Shown here piece after piece: positions 62,675 through 64,000 of a stretch of DNA of 64,000 nucleotides (within the stretch, counting starts at the first letter, position 1; every line of letters begins with the position of its first letter). A program made the translations under genes and the position numbers. The notes under the pieces were generated by a model, which made no database searches, was not told where the DNA came from, and worked only from the letters and a program-made list of their open reading frames with translations. This stretch comes from Gymnodinialimonas ceratoperidinii (lineage in GTDB: Bacteria; Pseudomonadota; Alphaproteobacteria; Rhodobacterales; Rhodobacteraceae): contig NZ_CP079194.1 of NCBI RefSeq assembly GCF_019297855.1, positions 1,041,501 through 1,105,500 of the forward strand, written 5' to 3'.

Positions 62675-62809
62675 TGAGTGGCTCCTGTTTGTCCGTGTCA
62701 CAGGGGAACCTAGGGCGATGGGGCGGCAAACCCAAGGCGCAGTCGAATGTGCGGAGGCGCACTGAAGCGGTGAACCAATTCACAGAACTGGTGATGAGAG
62801 CCGTCCACG

Positions 62810-62840
62810 AAAAAGCCGCGCCCCGGGATGGGACGCGGCC
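62810..62840 (-). terminator. Rho-independent terminator of ileS
   Basis: On the minus strand GCCGCGTCCC and GGGGCGCGGC form a 10-bp stem (one G-T pair) followed by TTTTTCG. It lies about 25 bases past the ileS stop. Confidence 0.88.
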
Positions 62841-62865
62841 ATGTTTGCGAGCGCTGCTGTGCGGG

Positions 62866-64000
62866 TTAGGCGTCGAGCGCCTCGTCGCAGCGTTTGCAGA
62901 CACCGTCGTGGTCATGGTTGCCCACGTCCGGCAGGATCTTCCAGCAGCGCTGGCACTTCTCGCCATCGGCCCGCTCGAAGACCACCCCGACGCCCTCCAC
63001 CTCGGGCAGGCGGAACGCCTCGGCGGGGGCCGGATCGTCTGTCAGTGCCACGTCGGAGGTGATGGCGATATCGTCGAAAGGCACGCTGCGCAGGGCGTCG
63101 AGCACTTCGGCATCGTCGACGTGAACCACCGGGGCGGCCTCCAGCGACGCGCCGATCACCTTGTCGCGGCGCTGCACTTCCAGTGCGGCGGTGACGACCC
63201 GGCGGGCGCTGCGCACGCGCGCCCACTTGGCGGCCAGCGCGGCGTCGGCCCATTCGGCGGGCGTCTCGGGGATATCCACGAGATGCACCGAGGAGTCCTC
63301 GCCCGGGAAGCGTTCCAGCCAGACTTCTTCCATCGTGAAGACGAGGATCGGCGCGAGCCAGGTCGTCAGGCGGTGGAACAGGATATCGAGCACCGTGCGC
63401 GCGGCGCGGCGGCGCGCGGTGTCGCCGTCGCAATAGAGCGCATCCTTGCGGATATCGAAGTAGAAGGCCGAGAGGTCCGTGGTCGCGAAGGTGAAGACCG
63501 CCTGGAACACGCCCTGGAAGTCGAACTTGGCGTAGCCGTCGCGCACCGTGGCATCCAGCTCGGTCAGGCGATGCAGCACCCACCGCTCCAACTCGGGCAT
63601 GTCGCCGTGGGCGACGCGGTCGGCCTCCGAGAAATCGCTGAGCGAGCCCAACATGAAGCGCATCGTGTTGCGCAGCCTGCGGTAGCTGTCGGCGGTGCCC
63701 TTCAGGATCTCCTGCCCGATCCGCTGGTCGGCGGTGTAATCGGTCTGGGCGACCCAGAGGCGCAGGATATCCGCACCGTATTGCTTGACGATTTCCTCCG
63801 GCACGATGGTGTTGCCGATGGACTTGGACATCTTCATGCCCTTCTCGTCCAGTGTGAAGCCGTGGGTCACCACGTTGCGGTAGGGCGCGTGGCCTCGGGT
63901 ACCGACCGATTGCAGCAGCGAGGAATGGAACCAGCCGCGGTGCTGGTCGGTGCCCTCCATGTAGACATCGGCGATGCCGTCCTCGGTCCCGTCCTCGCGG
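62866..64000 (-). CDS. ileS: Isoleucyl-tRNA synthetase, 3' part
   Basis: The gene runs off the right end; about 378 C-terminal residues are seen. MEGTDQHRGWFHSSLLQSVG and [19 protein letters not shown] contain the catalytic-domain end and the KMSKS loop, then an anticodon-binding helical domain (ILFHRLTTWLAPILVFTMEEVWLE). The C-terminal zinc finger CQRCWK…CKRC shows it is the bacterial type. It charges tRNA-Ile. The reading frame stays open to base 64000. Confidence 0.96.
   Translation of the reverse strand, partial: REDGTEDGIADVYMEGTDQHRGWFHSSLLQSVGTRGHAPYRNVVTHGFTLDEKGMKMSKSIGNTIVPEEIVKQYGADILRLWVAQTDYTADQRIGQEILKGTADSYRRLRNTMRFMLGSLSDFSEADRVAHGDMPELERWVLHRLTELDATVRDGYAKFDFQGVFQAVFTFATTDLSAFYFDIRKDALYCDGDTARRRAARTVLDILFHRLTTWLAPILVFTMEEVWLERFPGEDSSVHLVDIPETPAEWADAALAAKWARVRSARRVVTAALEVQRRDKVIGASLEAAPVVHVDDAEVLDALRSVPFDDIAITSDVALTDDPAPAEAFRLPEVEGVGVVFERADGEKCQRCWKILPDVGNHDHDGVCKRCDEALDA

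Noticed and set aside
1..64000. CRISPR array, insertion sequence, prophage or integrase
   Set aside because: No regularly spaced repeats, transposase or phage genes were seen in either strand.

Overview
The window is a GC-rich chromosomal segment from an alphaproteobacterium, most likely a marine-type member of the Rhodobacterales (Roseobacter group). This is inferred from gene content and protein style: an Lrp-type PutR divergent from a PutA that lacks a DNA-binding domain, tctDE/tctCBA, the Anbu operon, a glucosylglycerol operon, a bifunctional 2-aminobenzoyl-CoA (salicylyl-CoA type) monooxygenase/reductase, and ArsJ-type arsenate resistance. No species call is possible from sequence reading alone. 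Genes are densely packed, many neighbours overlap by ATGA, GTGA or TGATG, and no insertion sequence, prophage, CRISPR array or rRNA was seen.

Layout. 0-7 kb: the end of rarD, tRNA-Ser(GCT), an oxidative-stress pair (Mn catalase plus a DUF2383 ferritin-like protein), an S41-like protein, a convergent response regulator/histidine kinase pair, and a two-gene unit of a SAM methyltransferase and a FeeM/LuxI-like N-acyltransferase. 7.4-12 kb: a compatible-solute operon (gpsA, HAD phosphatase, ggpS, galU) for glucosylglycerol. 12.5-16.5 kb: the Anbu set (circularly permuted ATP-grasp, alpha-E, transglutaminase-like, Anbu protease). 16.5-26 kb: a nine-gene minus-strand operon for CoA-dependent aromatic (probably 2-aminobenzoate) degradation with its own MarR regulator, divergent from glutaryl-CoA dehydrogenase. 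26-29.3 kb: an ars operon (ArsR-ArsC fusion, GAPDH, ArsJ). 29.3-33 kb: a minus-strand group of membrane/SDR/lipoprotein genes under an AraC gene. 33-39 kb: a solitary PhnD-like protein, a glycosyltransferase, a PLP decarboxylase, a uronate-dehydrogenase-like SDR and a DadA-like oxidase. 39.3-43.3 kb: putR/putA. 43.3-51.8 kb: tripartite tricarboxylate transport (tctDE with an extra binding protein, divergent from tctCBA), followed by a CoA-transferase and a 3-hydroxyisobutyrate-dehydrogenase-like enzyme. 52-64 kb: mostly housekeeping genes (mnmH, valS, DUF1992, aminotransferases, YgfZ, Ogt, YghU, and the 3' part of ileS).

How the parts work together. The 8-12 kb operon can make glycerol-3-phosphate and UDP-glucose and join them into glucosylglycerol for salt tolerance. 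The 16.5-26 kb block can activate an aromatic acid to its CoA thioester, hydroxylate and reduce the ring, and feed beta-oxidation-like steps toward glutaryl-CoA. The ars genes convert arsenate into an exported 1-arseno-3-phosphoglycerate. Points most worth a second look are the FeeM-like/methyltransferase pair, a 30-codon gene with a perfect ribosome binding site inside the aromatic operon, the Anbu operon, and several palindromic or direct-repeat operators in divergent promoter regions.
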